Assembly (NCBI GenBank): GCA_009103225.1
Contig: RHPI01002438.1
Location: 1,179,746 to 1,243,745 of the forward strand
DNA from: Chlorokybus atmophyticus
Lineage: Eukaryota > Streptophyta > Chlorokybophyceae > Chlorokybales > Chlorokybaceae
Direction of reading: 5' to 3'
DNA: 64,000 bases
In this document: positions 11,401 to 22,699 of the stretch, piece by piece
How positions within the stretch are numbered: the stretch's first letter is position 1
Layout of the letters: every line of letters begins with the position of its first letter
Translations under genes and position numbers: made by a program
The notes under the pieces: model-generated
What the model was told of the DNA's origin: nothing
The model's input: only the letters and a program-made list of their open reading frames with translations
The model's database searches: none

Positions 11401-12180
11401 TGCCTGACGCGGTCACGCGCGCTTAGTCCTGCCACCTGTTGTCCATGTTGTAGGTAGACCATGGAGTGCTTGTCCAACCAGATGTCTTGACCTAGGTCTG
11501 CAGCCGGGAGTTGGGCATCATCTGGCGTGGTCTGTTTAGCTGGGTCGGTGTCGACGGGAGTGAGCGCTGGCATCTCCTCTGTTGCCGGCGTTGTCGGAGC
11601 CGCTCCTGTGATGGTGTCCCGTCCCGAGCGCAATGCAGCTACGGCAAACATGGTGACCTCTTGTGGTGGTGGTGCCACTGGACTTAGCTCATGTCGGGCA
11701 CCGGTGGCGTCGTTAGTGGAAAGGTGGGGGTTGCGACTGAGGCCGTCTGCGTCCTGGTTGACCAGGCCCGCCCGGTGGGTGATCTCAAAGTCGTATTCCT
11801 GTAGCAGCAGGGCCCACCTGGCCAACTTGCCCGTAAGGTGCTGGTTGGTCATGAGCCAGCGCAGTGGTTGGTGGTTGGTGATCAGTAAGAACTGTCTTCC
11901 GAATAGAAAGGGTCTGAAGAAGGAAATGGCCCAAACTGCAGCAAGGCATTCACCTTCGTAAATGCTGTAGTTGGCCTCAGCGCTGTTGTTAATACGGCTG
12001 GCGTAGGACACCACCCGTTCCCTTTTATTGTCGTCGAGCTGAACCAATACCGCACCCATGCCGAGCTTGCTCAAGTCGGTGTGAAGAACAAAGGGTTTGG
12101 TGTAGTCTGGTCGCTGCAAAATGGGGGCTGAGGTGAGCCTCTGCTTCAGCTCTTCGAAAGCCCGTTGCTGGGCCTTGTCA
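11401..12180 (-). pseudogene. pol: Element C RNase H and RT/integrase spacer
   Basis: The open frame reads AQQRAFEELKQRLTSAPILQ, then the RNase H motif LHTDLSKLGMGAVLVQLDD, SYASRINNSAEANYSIYEGE and HRAGLVNQDADGLSRNPH, closely matching D at 50,350-51,140. Codon K-E-A at the right side of E (about 20,301) joins D-K-A-Q-Q at 12,180, so this is the direct continuation of the RT at 21.15-20.30 kb. It ends within the spacer (LSARDRVRQ), where element A begins at 11,400. This is the last surviving part of C pol; the integrase is missing. Confidence 0.85.
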
Positions 12181-13000
12181 TGCGCGAGCATGTAGTGTCA
12201 TGTGCATGGTGCCCTCGGGGCTGGCGGCATGGATGGACATTGGGATTTCGGCTCTCGTAGCCATTTTACAGGGTTTATGTGTTGGGTTTTGGTTGGGAAC
12301 TCATGTTTGGGTCCTCATGGACGTGAGGGAGGTGTGTTCGAGGCATATCTACAGATACCGAGCTGACAGCATATTTGAGTCATTATAGTATCCCGCGCAG
12401 CTGTTTTGGAGTTGTGACTTTGAGAAGCCATAACTTACAGTTGGAGTGGCGGTTTGGCCGTGGGTTGGCGTCAAAAGATGCGTCTTAAAGTGTACTTGAA
12501 GAGGATAGGCTTGGATAAGCCTTTCCTAACCGTCTACCGTTACTTATCAACGCCATCATGACTGTTACTATGCTGGTTCAGACTGACAGTTAGGGTAGTT
12601 GGAGAGTTGGTTGGGCTTGGGCTCAACGGTGGTATATAAGGCTTTGCTAGCTTGTTTCCTAGTTTGGTTGGATGCAAGTTGGCCTACTGGAGTGCAAGCA
12701 ACACCTTTGGGAAGAGGTTCTTGGCTGAGCGGATGCTTGTGCACATGCTTGCATGTATGGTGTGTGTGCACGTGTTCGTTGCTGTGCATGAAGGGGTGTG
12801 TGTCACTGTTGCGACTTTGATGCACCGTATGGGCTGCCTTAGCATGTACATTGAGTGAGGATTGAGTTGGACTGCTCTACACGAGTGAACGGCTGATTGC
12901 AAGTCAAGTTGTGGTCATCTTGCCTACCTTTTGCAAGGGGACACGCATCTTTCCCTTGCATCCAACCCATCAGCTGAGTTTGCTCGAGGTAGAAGCAAGT
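12181..13000 (+). promoter_or_regulatory. 5' non-coding region of element E with TATA box
   Basis: No gene is supported before gag. TATATAAG at about 12,634-12,641 (in GGTGGTATATAAGGC) is a good TATA box, placing a start site near 12,665, comparable to the position of the promoter in LTR U3. This stretch corresponds to repeat A of relatives by position, but it is present once only. Confidence 0.5.
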
Positions 13001-13013
13001 TGCAGGCGAGTTC

Positions 13014-14674
13014 ATGCCCACCAGATCTGGAGAGGACTGGCAGTCACGCCCACCCAATCCGCCCTCGAAGAGAGGAGCGAAAGGAAGGATCACTCCGGTG
13101 GAGGAGGGCCTTGCCGAAGAGGTAGAGTTGTCGAGTGACGAAGAGTCCGACATCGAGGACGTGGGTGGAGAGATGCATGAGATTCAGCTGCAAGCATGGA
13201 TAGCACACCGAAGTTCAGTGGGAGGCCTGGCACGGCGGACCTACGGGACTTCATGGACCGCTTCGACTTCGAGATGGTTAAATGGGAGTACCGGGACAAG
13301 TCGGGGTGGGACGAGCACAAAGCCTTCAAGATGTTGCCTCTATACCAAGGATGAAGCTCTTGGCACGTGGAGAGAGTTCAAGGAGCAGCTGGAGGTGAGG
13401 GAGAGGGCGTTGCGGCTCGGCGCACCGGCTGCGTTTGAAGCGGAGTGGAAGAAGGAGCAGCCCGTGACTGAGTTCAAGGCGCTCTTGAGGAAGACCTACC
13501 CACAATCAACACCGCCAAGGTTTGTGAGCTGAGTTTCTTCAAGCGCAACGTCCGGGAGACGGCGAGGATGATGTATACGCGCATGCTCAAGCTCTTGACG
13601 GACACGGACCACAAGGTGATGACGGATCAGACCGCGGCGGTTGTGTACCTTCAACTAGAGGCGGACTTGAGGCTGAAGGTGCAGACCATGTTGACCACTC
13701 AGTCCGAGTTCGGCACATACACGCTTGCGGATGTCTTCAAGGTGGCCGAGACGGCAGAAATTCAGCATGAGTACCTCAAGAACATTGACCGGCAGCGTCG
13801 AGGGTTGAAGTTGCTTGAGGTTTCAGAGGAGAAGAGCTTCCAAGCCCGCGGCGACATCGGCGGCAAGCAAGGCAACTGGTGGGAAGCCGAAGGAGTTCAA
13901 GCACGCCAACAACGCGGTTGTGGAAGGTGTGTCGGATGCGAAATGCTGGTCGTGTGGCGAGGAAGGCCACATTGCAAGGGATTGTGGGAAAGGCAAAAAG
14001 GTGGTGTGCTCTCATTGCAAGAAGGGCGGGCATGTCGATGCCAAGTGTTGGAGTAAGCATCCGGAGCTGCGCCCACAACAAGGAGGAGCAGTTGGAGCTC
14101 ACTCGAGTGTGAGAGTGGAGCCATCAATGTCGGAGGTGACAAAGGCATTGGCAGCAATGCAATTGGAGTATGCATCGTTGAAGAGCATGCTCGAGCGAGG
14201 AAAATGGCCCGAGAGAGGAGCGGAGGATAAGCCAAGCAGCTCTGGAGGGTACCTCGCATATAGTGGAACGAAGGCACTAAGGTGGCAGCGGTTGCGACGA
14301 CGAGAGCGTCAGCACGCCAAAACGCTGCACCAGCTCCCCCGATTAGGATGGTTGAGGAAGAAGCCGCGCCCGTCCGCGAGGAGGGCGTGGATCATGATAG
14401 GATGCAGGCACCAGCTGCACGCATGCCTATGTCATTCAAGTTGCTGCCAACAACCCCGTTGGAGCAAGAGAGTTCGCGCTCGGAGGGTGCGAAAGTGCAG
14501 CCGACCACTACGGCAACGGCGCAACATGATGTCGGCGTCCGTGGCTGTGGTGAGCACAAGAGAGTGGAGGAGCTGCTACAAATGTGTGTAAAGCTTCTTG
14601 AGGGTGCCAAGATGCTTTCCCAACAGCCCGCAACTCAAGCCAATGAAGAAAACTTGGGGTTGACGGCGCCGTAA
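13014..14674 (+). pseudogene. gag: Gag of element E, frameshifted
   Basis: The gag core is recognisable in three frames. KFSGRPGTADLRDFMDRFD (about 13,210) and EFKALLRKTYPQSTP (about 13,470) lie in different frames, and then KVCELSFFKRNVRETARMM and LKLLTDTDHKVMTDQTAAVVY follow to about 14,056. These match the D gag segments around 41,615 and 42,240-42,380. Two knuckles, CWSCGEEGHIARDC and CSHCKKGGHVDAKC, are read at about 13,943-14,050. A further open stretch (14,282-14,674) is low-complexity with a coiled-coil-like end (KRVEELLQMCVKLLEGAKML). At least three frameshifts make it non-functional. The ~450-residue linker domain of C and D is absent. Confidence 0.75.
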
Positions 14675-14716
14675 GAGAGCGTTGCGGCGGAGCTAGTCGG
14701 GCAGCCGCTTGTTCAC

Positions 14717-16699
14717 TTGAAGGACCTTGGAGTCAGCAAGGAACACGTGGTGGAGCTGTTGCAAAGTGCTCTAGACACTACAAGGACTGCCTCCACAAAG
14801 TCTCATGATCATGTGAGCAAGTCTCATGAAGATATGGTGGCGCAAACAGGCCATATGGCTGCGCGCACGGAGCTGGCGGCGTCGGAGGGGTCGGCGTCGG
14901 CGTCGAGCTCTCTCACTCAGCTTGGAGACAAGCTAGAGGAAGGTGTGGGGAGTGTAGGAGGGATGTTGGCACAGCTTCCCGCCACTCGGCCGGCCTTGAG
15001 GGAAAAGGTATCGCCAAATGTGGCGATGGTGGACAACCAAGGGGGGCACATCAGCCTAGATGGCTTCGTGCCGGATGTTGTCTTGGTGGATACGGGTGCC
15101 CAACCTGTCATTTTGGGTGCTAGAGCTGTCAAAGGGATGGGACTCAGCCCCAAGGAGTGGGAGCCATGCCCGGTCATGATCAATACCTCGGCGGGAACCG
15201 TAGAGGCCGTGTGCGGCATAACGGTGCAGCCGGTGGACATATGCTTGACTGCGTTGGGAGGTGCTACCGCGACCTTCAAGGTTCGATGCCTCATCACGGA
15301 TGCAAAGGGGTATGATGTGGTGCTCGGACAAGACTTCTTGTTCCCCGTCGGCGGCGGCGCTGACAATTCGATCGAACAAGGGTCCTTTCGGCCGCATTGG
15401 CGTGTGGGAGGAGGTGAGAAGGCCTACTTTCCGCTGAGCATCACGCAAGGGGGTGTTGAGAGGTCTCCAACATCCGCATCTGCTGTTTGGGCGTGCTTGA
15501 GTCGCTGTTCAGTCAAGGGATGGCTTGGTGACAGCACCGACATGTACTATGACCATGTGGAGGAGGGGGAGAGTGTCTCCACGCACATAGAGGAGGGGAG
15601 ACCTCCGGAGCTGGTCTATATGGCTCAAACTCAGTCGCAAGAGCTGGAAATGGCTGCACAACACCGTGCTCAGCGGCAACAAGAGGCTCAAGACAAGGTT
15701 AGCCAAGCATGGATGAAGGATGTGATGGCATTGGAGCCGCCGTTGCTGCCCGAGGGTGTGAGAGCTGTTCATCCGCCTATCAACTACAACACCATCGAGT
15801 GGAAGGTGCCCGAAAATGGTGTCGTGATGGTGGAGCTGTTTGATGGCATTGCAAGTGGGCTTGCGGCCGCGTTGAATGCTGGCATCAAGGTGCGGCGCTA
15901 CATCTATGTGGACCCTTCGCCAATGGCACAACAAGGTGCACAACATCATGTGAGGATTTTGTTGAAGAAGTATCCAGATCTGCTACATGAGGGTGCGGTG
16001 AAGGGCTTTCAAAGCACATGGCCGCAAGACATTTGCTTGGTGGGGCCACATCATCTCGCGGCAATCGGCCATGTGGATTTGCTTGTAGCGGGGTGGGAAT
16101 GCCAAGGGCATTCACGGGCTGGTCATGGCAAGGGATTGATGGATACGCGCTCGTCATTGTTTTGGGAGTTGGTGCGCGTCATCAACATGATTCAGCAAGG
16201 CCAAGAGCAGCCCATGGCGTACATCATTGAGAACGTACCAGCTGAAGACGACAAGCGCAAGCGCAAGCGAGAGGACTATCAGCTGGTGAGACATGTGCTA
16301 GGTCATGAGCTGGTCATGGATGCCGCACGGCATGGTTCGCGCGCGCATCCGCTGCGTGTGAAGTGGACAAACCTCGCGCCGGTTGAGTTGCTTCGCACGG
16401 TGCAGCAAGAGTACTCTAGACCGCAAGGTTTGACAGTCAAGCAAGTGCTGGAGCATGGGCGCACAGCGCAACAGGTCAGCAAGGCTGATCGGCCGCCTCA
16501 GGAGGTGGTGAACCAGGTTGGCCACGACATGGCGGCGTTGCCGACATTGGTAACATACCCATGCTCTTATGCATTCCGCAAGGGAGGGCCAGGGCTGGTG
16601 TGGGACTCGCGAAACATCAGGTTGGAAGAGCCAACAGCTGGTGAGCGCGAGCGTGCGATGGGGTTCTTGTTCTTGGTGCAACAGCGGCGCCAGGACTGA
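14717..16699 (+). CDS. pol: Element E protease and DNMT3-type cytosine-5 methyltransferase
   Basis: A 660-residue open frame. The aspartic protease motif VVLVDTGAQPVILGARAVK is near residues 120-138. The methyltransferase starts near residue 365. Motif I is VELFDGIASGLAAALNAGIK (the LFDGI-x-G form typical of DNMT3), motif II is YIYVDPSP, motif IV is AGWECQGHSRAG with catalytic Cys at 16,100-16,102, motif VI is YIIENV, and motif VIII is SRAHPLRVKWTNL. It would transfer methyl from S-adenosylmethionine to C5 of cytosine. Motif IV has Glu-Cys-Gln where Pro-Cys is usual, and D shares this. A frameshift near 16,670 splits off the last part: GQAMDQNSMVG, which resembles the end of DNMT3 domains, is read in the next frame at 16,730. 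Confidence 0.85.
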   Translation: MKDLGVSKEHVVELLQSALDTTRTASTKSHDHVSKSHEDMVAQTGHMAARTELAASEGSASASSSLTQLGDKLEEGVGSVGGMLAQLPATRPALREKVSPNVAMVDNQGGHISLDGFVPDVVLVDTGAQPVILGARAVKGMGLSPKEWEPCPVMINTSAGTVEAVCGITVQPVDICLTALGGATATFKVRCLITDAKGYDVVLGQDFLFPVGGGADNSIEQGSFRPHWRVGGGEKAYFPLSITQGGVERSPTSASAVWACLSRCSVKGWLGDSTDMYYDHVEEGESVSTHIEEGRPPELVYMAQTQSQELEMAAQHRAQRQQEAQDKVSQAWMKDVMALEPPLLPEGVRAVHPPINYNTIEWKVPENGVVMVELFDGIASGLAAALNAGIKVRRYIYVDPSPMAQQGAQHHVRILLKKYPDLLHEGAVKGFQSTWPQDICLVGPHHLAAIGHVDLLVAGWECQGHSRAGHGKGLMDTRSSLFWELVRVINMIQQGQEQPMAYIIENVPAEDDKRKRKREDYQLVRHVLGHELVMDAARHGSRAHPLRVKWTNLAPVELLRTVQQEYSRPQGLTVKQVLEHGRTAQQVSKADRPPQEVVNQVGHDMAALPTLVTYPCSYAFRKGGPGLVWDSRNIRLEEPTAGERERAMGFLFLVQQRRQD

Positions 16700-16716
16700 G
16701 TGAACAACAGCGCCGA

Positions 16717-18760
16717 GTGCTATTAGGACAAGCCATGGACCAGAATAGCATGGTGGGGCTTATGGTTGTCTGCATGGCGGCACAAGAGTTGGTGGCAAGC
16801 ATCATGCCGATGCGACAGCAAGCGCGTCGGGAGCCTGCGCCTCTGTCGAGGGGGCGGGAGCATGATGTACAGCATGAGGAGAGTAAGGGGGTGTCTTTTT
16901 CGCCTGTGACAGCTGCAAGTGGCAAGAAAGCGGCTGTGGATGGTGCCTTGAAGCAGGAGAAGGGCACCGACCAGACCATGGAGTGGTGTATAGGCGAGCA
17001 TGTGACACCACATGAGCGTGAGTGGCTTGAGGCATTGATGGCGCGCAAGCGTGACTGCTTCGCCTACTCTACCAAAAAGTTGGGAGTCTGCAACTTCTAC
17101 ACAATGGACATTGAGTTGACCTCTCCTGAGCCCATCTTTCGTCGGCAGGATCGGCTGAGCAAGGTGGAGAAGGAGTTTGTGGCAGAGAAGTGTGCGGACT
17201 TGTTGGAGGCCGGACACATCGAGGAGTCAACCTCGGACTTCGCGGCGGCGACAGTGTTGCCGTTGAAGAAGGATGCACAGGGAAACTGGACCTCAAGGAG
17301 GATGTGTGGTGACTATAGGCCATTGAATGAGAAGACTCAGGCTGATCGGTACCCTATGCCTATCCCTGAGGCCATCTTTGATGACATCGGTGGTGCAAAG
17401 GTGTTTTCCATCGTGGACTTGAGGCAGGGTTTCAACCAAATAGCCATCAAGCCAGAGAACCGTGGCAAGACAGCGTTTTGGGGAGTGGATCAGCTCTACC
17501 AATGGAAGGTTATGCCTTTCGGCTTGAAGAATGCACCTGTCAAGTTCCAGCGTGTGATGGACCGTGTGCTTCGTGGTCTACCCTTTGCACGGTGCTACAT
17601 CGATGACATATTGGTGTTTAGCCACACGATGGATGAGCATCTTGTACACTCGGAGCGCGTGTTTGAGCGCGTGCGCGAGAGCGGCATGAGGTGTCATCTG
17701 GAGAAGTGCTTGTTCGGAGCTGATCACATCCCTTATCTCGGCCATGAGATAGTGCCAGATGGCGTCCGTGTGCAGCAAGCAAAGGTGGATGCCTTGGTGC
17801 AAGTGCCTGCACCGACAGACATTAGCCGACTACGGGCGTTTCTCGGCTTGGCGAACTACTATTGGAGGTACGTGGAGGGGTATAGCAAGGTTGCAAAGCC
17901 CTTGAATGTGAGTTGTTGAAGAAGGACAAGGCCTGGGGGAGGGGGGTGCTGGTTGGAGGAGTGCCAACGTGCCTTTTAGCTTCTCAAGGAGAAGCTATGC
18001 ACCGCGCCGGTGTTGAGACGGGCGGACTACAACCGTCCCTTCATCCTACACACGGATTGGAGCCGGTTGGGCATTGGGGCCGTGTTGTGTCAACATGACG
18101 ACAACGGGAAGGAGTACGTGGTCGCATACGGCAGCCGAAGGAACAACAACGCTGAGGCGAACTACAGCTCCTACGAGGGGGAGTGTTTGGCAATAGTTTG
18201 GGCCATCGTTCACTTCAGACCGTTCCTCTATGGCCGTCCCTTCACACTTATCACCGACCATTAGCCCTTGAAGTGGTTGATGATCAATGACAAGCTCACA
18301 GGGAAGCATGCCAGGTGGGCGCTCATACTGCAGGAGTATGAGTTTGAGATTGAACACCGAGCTGGTGTTGACAACATGGACGCGGATGGGCTGAGTAGGA
18401 ACCCAAACCCTTCATCGTTGGATGAGAGTGAGGCGAGGCATGACTATGGCATGCTCGTGGCTGGGTTTTTGGCCTACCGTGTGGCCTCTTTGCTGGTGTT
18501 GGCGGGTTCGGTGGAAGCATGCGCATCTACGCGCGCAAACGCAGCTGGAGAGAGCGACAACGATGGTGCGATGCCGCCTTTGGAGGCTGCACCAGCCCCA
18601 ACGGTCAATGACATTGAAGGGGAGGAAGCCGAGGCTTCAAAGGACATTGGGAGGGATGAGCAAATGCTTGCTCACCTCAAGACCGGGCTGTTTCAAGCTG
18701 GTTGCAGCACGGCGACGCGAGATCGCGTGTGGCAACGCGCGCAACGCTATTGGTGAGAGG
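16717..18760 (+). pseudogene. pol: Element E reverse transcriptase and RNase H
   Basis: The open frame 16,717-17,919 starts with the end of the DNMT, then RT: RMCGDYRPLNEKTQADRYP, FSIVDLRQGFNQIAIK, the catalytic CYIDDILVFS box (about 17,595) and YLGHEIVPDGVRVQQAK. A frameshift at about 17,905 precedes RNase H (FILHTDWSRLGIGAVLCQHD at about 18,040). A TAG at 18,262-18,264 replaces the Gln of the conserved DHQPLKWL motif, and a TGA lies at about 18,756. RT copies the element RNA and RNase H removes it. The RT core itself is intact with both catalytic Asp residues. Confidence 0.85.
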
Positions 18761-20252
18761 GAGACCACCTTGTGCGCTTGATGCCGGATGGTGGTGTGAG
18801 GATTGTGCCTCAACCACATGAGAGGAAGCCACTTGTGGAGCTGCTCCATGAGAAGATGGGCCACTTTGGTGTCAAGAGGACATTTGGGCTCGTGCAATTA
18901 GCATATTGGTGGGCTGGCATGCAGTCTACCGTGGCAGGAGTTGTTGCAAGTTGTGTGGAGTGCAACAGGGTGAAGGCAAGCTTCAATACCAAGCACCCAC
19001 AACTGCACCCTCTGCCTATCCAAGGACTATTCTATCGGTGGAGCCTAGATCTGGCCGGAGATCCACCATTCAGCAAGAGAGGCAACCGCTATGTGCTCGT
19101 GATGATATAGCATTTTTCAAAGTGGGTCGAGGTCGTGGCGCTGCCATCGAAGGAGAGCAAGCTTGTAGCTGAAGCTTTCCTTGACCAAGTACTGAGCAGA
19201 TTCGGTGCTTGTGCTGAGGTTCTCACTGACGAAGGCACCGAGTTTCGTGGCCAGTTTGACTTGTTCGCGCAAGCCGTCATCGACCATCGAAAGACTTCCC
19301 GTGACCATCCTCAAGCCGATGGGCTTGCTGAGAGAATGGTACAGGTGGTGAAGAAGGGGCTTCGCAAGTACTGTCTCAACCACAACAAGAGAGACTGGGA
19401 CTTGGCGTTGCCATGGCTGGCAATGGGCTATCGCATGACGCGGCAGGCTGCGTTGAGCTCATACAGCCCTTATTTTTGTTGTATGGGAGAGAGCCTATAC
19501 TGCCAACATCAATCCGGAGACAGGCTGAACAGGAGCTTGACTTGGAGGATCCCACTGTGTGGGAGAAGGAGATGGCGAAGCGTGCGGAGCTGTTTCGGCG
19601 TGTGATGCCAATCGCACTTGACAACTTGCAAGTGGAGCAACACAGCGACACGTTGCGCTATGCCAGGGTGAGGAGTGGCTTCTACAAGCCAAGACTGCAG
19701 AAGTTTCAGCTAGGTGACTTTGTCTACCTGCAGAGAAAGACCGAGGACACGCTGGATACGAGTGCGAGTCGCACCATCCTTCGTGTGAAGAAGCTCCTCA
19801 ACAACGGTGTGTTGTTATTGGAGGGAGCTGATGCCAGGACCACCAAGGATCACATGAAGAGCTGCGCTCCTTGCCATCTGCTAAACGTGGATGACAGTGT
19901 GGATCCGGCTCCGGCAATACCAGATGTGGGTCACCGTTGTGAACGGTGTGGCCGAGCAGAGGGCTGGGAAACCATGCTTCTATGCGACAGGTGTGTTGCC
20001 GGTTGGCACATGGAGTGCCTTCATCCACCACTTAAGGAGATCCCTGATGGAGCATGGTACTGTCCGGCGTGTACGAGAGAACTACGCGATGAGCGTGTGA
20101 GTCAGCTGAAGGCGCACGAGGGCGTTGGCGATCAGCTGCAGGGGGTGGTGACACGCATCATTCAATATGTGTGTCTACCATGTGATGAGAGGCAGTGCAT
20201 GAGACAGCATGACATGGTCTCATGGTGTACAGTAGCATGCGGACATGCATGA
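18761..20252 (+). pseudogene. pol: Element E integrase with C-terminal PHD finger
   Basis: A zinc-binding H2C2 segment (KMGHFGVKRTF, then CVECNRVKA) precedes the DDE core: WSLDLAGD, EVLTDEGTEF and HPQADGLAERM. A TAG at 19,108-19,110 replaces the Glu of MIEHFSKW, and a frameshift near 19,490 moves the rest to another frame. The C-terminus (about 19,932-20,078) is a full PHD finger, C4-H-C3: CERCGR, MLLCDRC, HMECLHPP and WYCPAC. PHD fingers bind histone H3 tails, so it probably guides integration; this takes the place of the chromodomain of many Ty3 integrases. Low-complexity residues follow to the stop at 20,252. Confidence 0.85.
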
Positions 20253-20300
20253 CAAGGTGGTTTACGACGAGTTCGAGCCACGATGAGGGAAGGCATGACA

Positions 20301-21440
20301 GCCTCCTTCCACCTCCACTCTGTCTCCTTGAGAAGTTCGTTGAGGGGGCGCGCCACTTTGGCAAAGTCTTGTACGAACATCCTGTAGTAGTTGGCGAGGC
20401 CAAAGAAGGCACGCAGTCTAGTCAGGTTCGCCGGGGCTGGGGTAGATGCCAAAGCCTCCACCTCGGCCTGCTGAACGTACACGCCGTTGGGCATGACCAT
20501 GTGGCCGAGGTAGGGGACCTTGTGGGTAAAGAAAGTGCACTTGTCGGGTTGCACAGTCATCCCTACTGTCTGAACTCTCTTTCGCACCTCCTCGATGTGG
20601 AGGAGATGCTCCTCCGCCATGTGACTGATGATTAGAATGTCGTCGATGTAGCACCGCACGAAGGAGCATCCCTTCAACGCCTTGTCCATCACGCGCTGGA
20701 ACTTTGCTGGCGCGTGCTTCAGTCCGAAAGGCATGACCTTCCAGTGGTAGAGCTGTCGGTTGCTCTAGATTGCCGTCTTGTGCTTGTCTGCGAGCTTGAT
20801 CTCGATCTGGTTGTACCCCTGCCTCATGTCCAAAATGCTGAACACGGTGCACGAGCCGACGTCGTCAAAGATGGCGTCCGCGGTTGGCATTAGGTACCGG
20901 TCCTGCTTGGTGTTGTTGTTGAGTGGGCGATAGTCCCCACACATACGCCATTTTGTCCAGTTGCCCTCCGAGTCCTTCTTAAGGGGTATGATTGTGGCGG
21001 CGGCAAAGTCTGACGTGAACTCCTTGATGAGTCCCGCCTCCAGCAATGCCTTGCATCGCTGCTCCACCAAATCTTCCTCCAACTTGGACAGCTTGTACTG
21101 CCTTCTAAACACCGAATCTTTGTTGACGAGGTCGATGTCCATTTGGTACACTTAGCGCTTGACGAATCCCTTGATGTTGAAGCTGAGCTGAGCTCTCCAC
21201 CTGTTGAGGAGAGCCTCCAACTGCTCCTTCACGGGCCTTGTAGCCAAGGGTCCCATGGCATGATCCCATGACGTGGCTGTCGCCTGCACCGGGATATCCT
21301 CCACTGTGACTGCAGCCTGCTCTTCCATGTGAGCGATCTCCAGGGCGGTGTGGGCCACGACAGCATCGGAGCGATTGACCCACCCCCAGACAGGTGCTTG
21401 AGATCCTTGAGAGACACCTGTCGGTCTTGAATGGCAAAGC
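20301..21440 (-). pseudogene. pol: Element C reverse transcriptase
   Basis: The minus-strand frame has QLEALLNRWRAQLSFNIKG, a stop, then YQMDIDLVNKDSVFRRQYKL, GDYRPLNNNTKQDRYLMPT, FSILDMRQGYNQIEIK, CYIDDILIIS (about 20,645) and PYLGHMVMPNGVYVQQA. It is close to D (49,490-50,350). One in-frame TAG at about 20,765 replaces the Trp of the SFWGNRQ motif, and another stop near 21,153 precedes VYQMD. The YxDD box is intact. The frame reaches LNELLKETEWRWKEA exactly where element E starts and resumes at 12,180. Confidence 0.85.
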
Positions 21441-22600
21441 ACATCTCCAGCATTCAAACCATACTGTTCTGGTCCATGGCGCGACCCAAGAGTTGCCTCT
21501 GTTGGTTGTCTGTCAGTGAGCACCCTGTTATGCTGCCTGTGATGAACCCCATAGCGCGTTCGCGCTCGCGTGCGTTGGGTTTGTCTAATTGGCCTGTGTT
21601 GTTGTCGAAGACCATGCTATCCCCGCCATCTCTGTAGGGATATGAGCCCGCGTATGAAACCAGCGTGGGGAGAGCTCGACGTGGTTCTCCTGGTTGGTTG
21701 CACTAGTAAAAATGGTTGTGGTTATGGAGAGACTGGCTGTGACGTCCTGCCAATGTCGTGGATGTCATCCAACAAGTTCAGGGGACGCAAAATAAGAAGG
21801 TGCTCAGCGGCGATCAACTCTTCCACAGCGGCGAGGTTTGTCCACTTGGCGCGGACGCGGTGTGCACGACACATGGCGTGCAGCGTTCATCCTGATCGGG
21901 TGGCCAAGGATTGAGCACACGACCCGGTAGCTGTGCTGCACCAGGTGGCGGCGATCATCCTCGGAGTGGACATTCTTCATGATGTACGCCAGAGGGTGTT
22001 GAATCTGGTGGTGTTGCAGCAGGTGGATGACTCGCAGCAACTCCAAAAAGATTGTGGACCGTGGATTGTGTAGCCCATGTTCTGTGCCGGCCCGGGCACT
22101 CCCATCCAGCAACAGATCCACATTGCCCAAGACAATGAGAAGATCAGTCGAAATGAGGCGAACGTCTTGAGGCAACGCCTTAAGACTTCCGCGCAATGCA
22201 GATAATGGCAGAAGGTGTGGATAGCGCGAGTGCAACTGGCGCAGATGATGGCGAACAGCAGTGTGGGCACGCGGATCAGGGTCACATTAGTGATATTATG
22301 TTACCTTGACACCGGTGTTGAGAAGGACTGCCAAGCCGCTGCCAATCCCGCCGAACAGCTCCAGCAAGGTGACTCCTTGTTGGCGCCGCGCCGCGCTGAA
22401 GTCCACGACTCCAGTTGCCACGGTAAACCAGTCTGCAACCGGGACCTCTTCGTAGTAGTCTGGAAAGCGTGTGGGGAACGTCTGTTTGTTCAGCAACGCA
22501 TGTGCGATCACCCCTGCTCCCCAGCGACGCTTTGCCGGGTCCTGCAAGGCCACCTCCTTGGTTGTCGTGTTGTGCGTGTTGAAATTGGGCATGGGTGACG
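21441..22600 (-). pseudogene. Element C DNMT3-type methyltransferase remnant
   Basis: Readable parts are VTLLELFGGIGSGLAVLLNT (motif I, about 22,370), PLSALRGSLKALPQDVRLI, the motif IV region at about 22,085-22,110, YIMKNVHSEDD (motif VI with Glu changed to Lys), and ARERERAMGFITGSITG and LLGRAMDQNSMV (about 21,550-21,470). The TGC of the catalytic Cys is still present at 22,097-22,099, but about ten bases just after it are missing relative to D, shifting the frame. Stops lie after motif I and after DQNSMV (Trp to TGA). It is inactive but fully homologous to D and E. Confidence 0.8.
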
Positions 22601-22699
22601 GTTGTAAAGGTGGCCCCCATGAGTTGACGTGCTCGTGTGGACAGCACCGGGTCCAGGGTGATAAACTCGATGGTGAAACCGCTGCGCCAGCCGGGTCTG

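Larger units (their letters stand above)
12181..20295 (+). mobile_element. Element E: DNMT- and PHD-containing Ty3-like element lacking terminal repeats
   Basis: The insertion borders are exact because C pol is continuous across them. Termini are TGCGCGAGCATG...GAGGGAAGGCA (TG...CA), flanked by TGTCA and TGACA, a 5-bp duplication with one change. The order is promoter region, gag, protease, DNMT, RT, RNase H, integrase, PHD. Only about 43 bp separate the last stop (20,252) from the right end, and I find no copy there of the ~800-bp left region. A polypurine tract (GCAGGGGGTGG, about 20,137) lies near the 3' end of the last ORF. Multiple stops and frameshifts show that it is dead. Confidence 0.8.

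Noticed and set aside
12181-12980. Conventional 5' LTR of element E
   Set aside because: No matching copy exists before the exact right border at 20,295; only about 43 bp follow the last stop codon.
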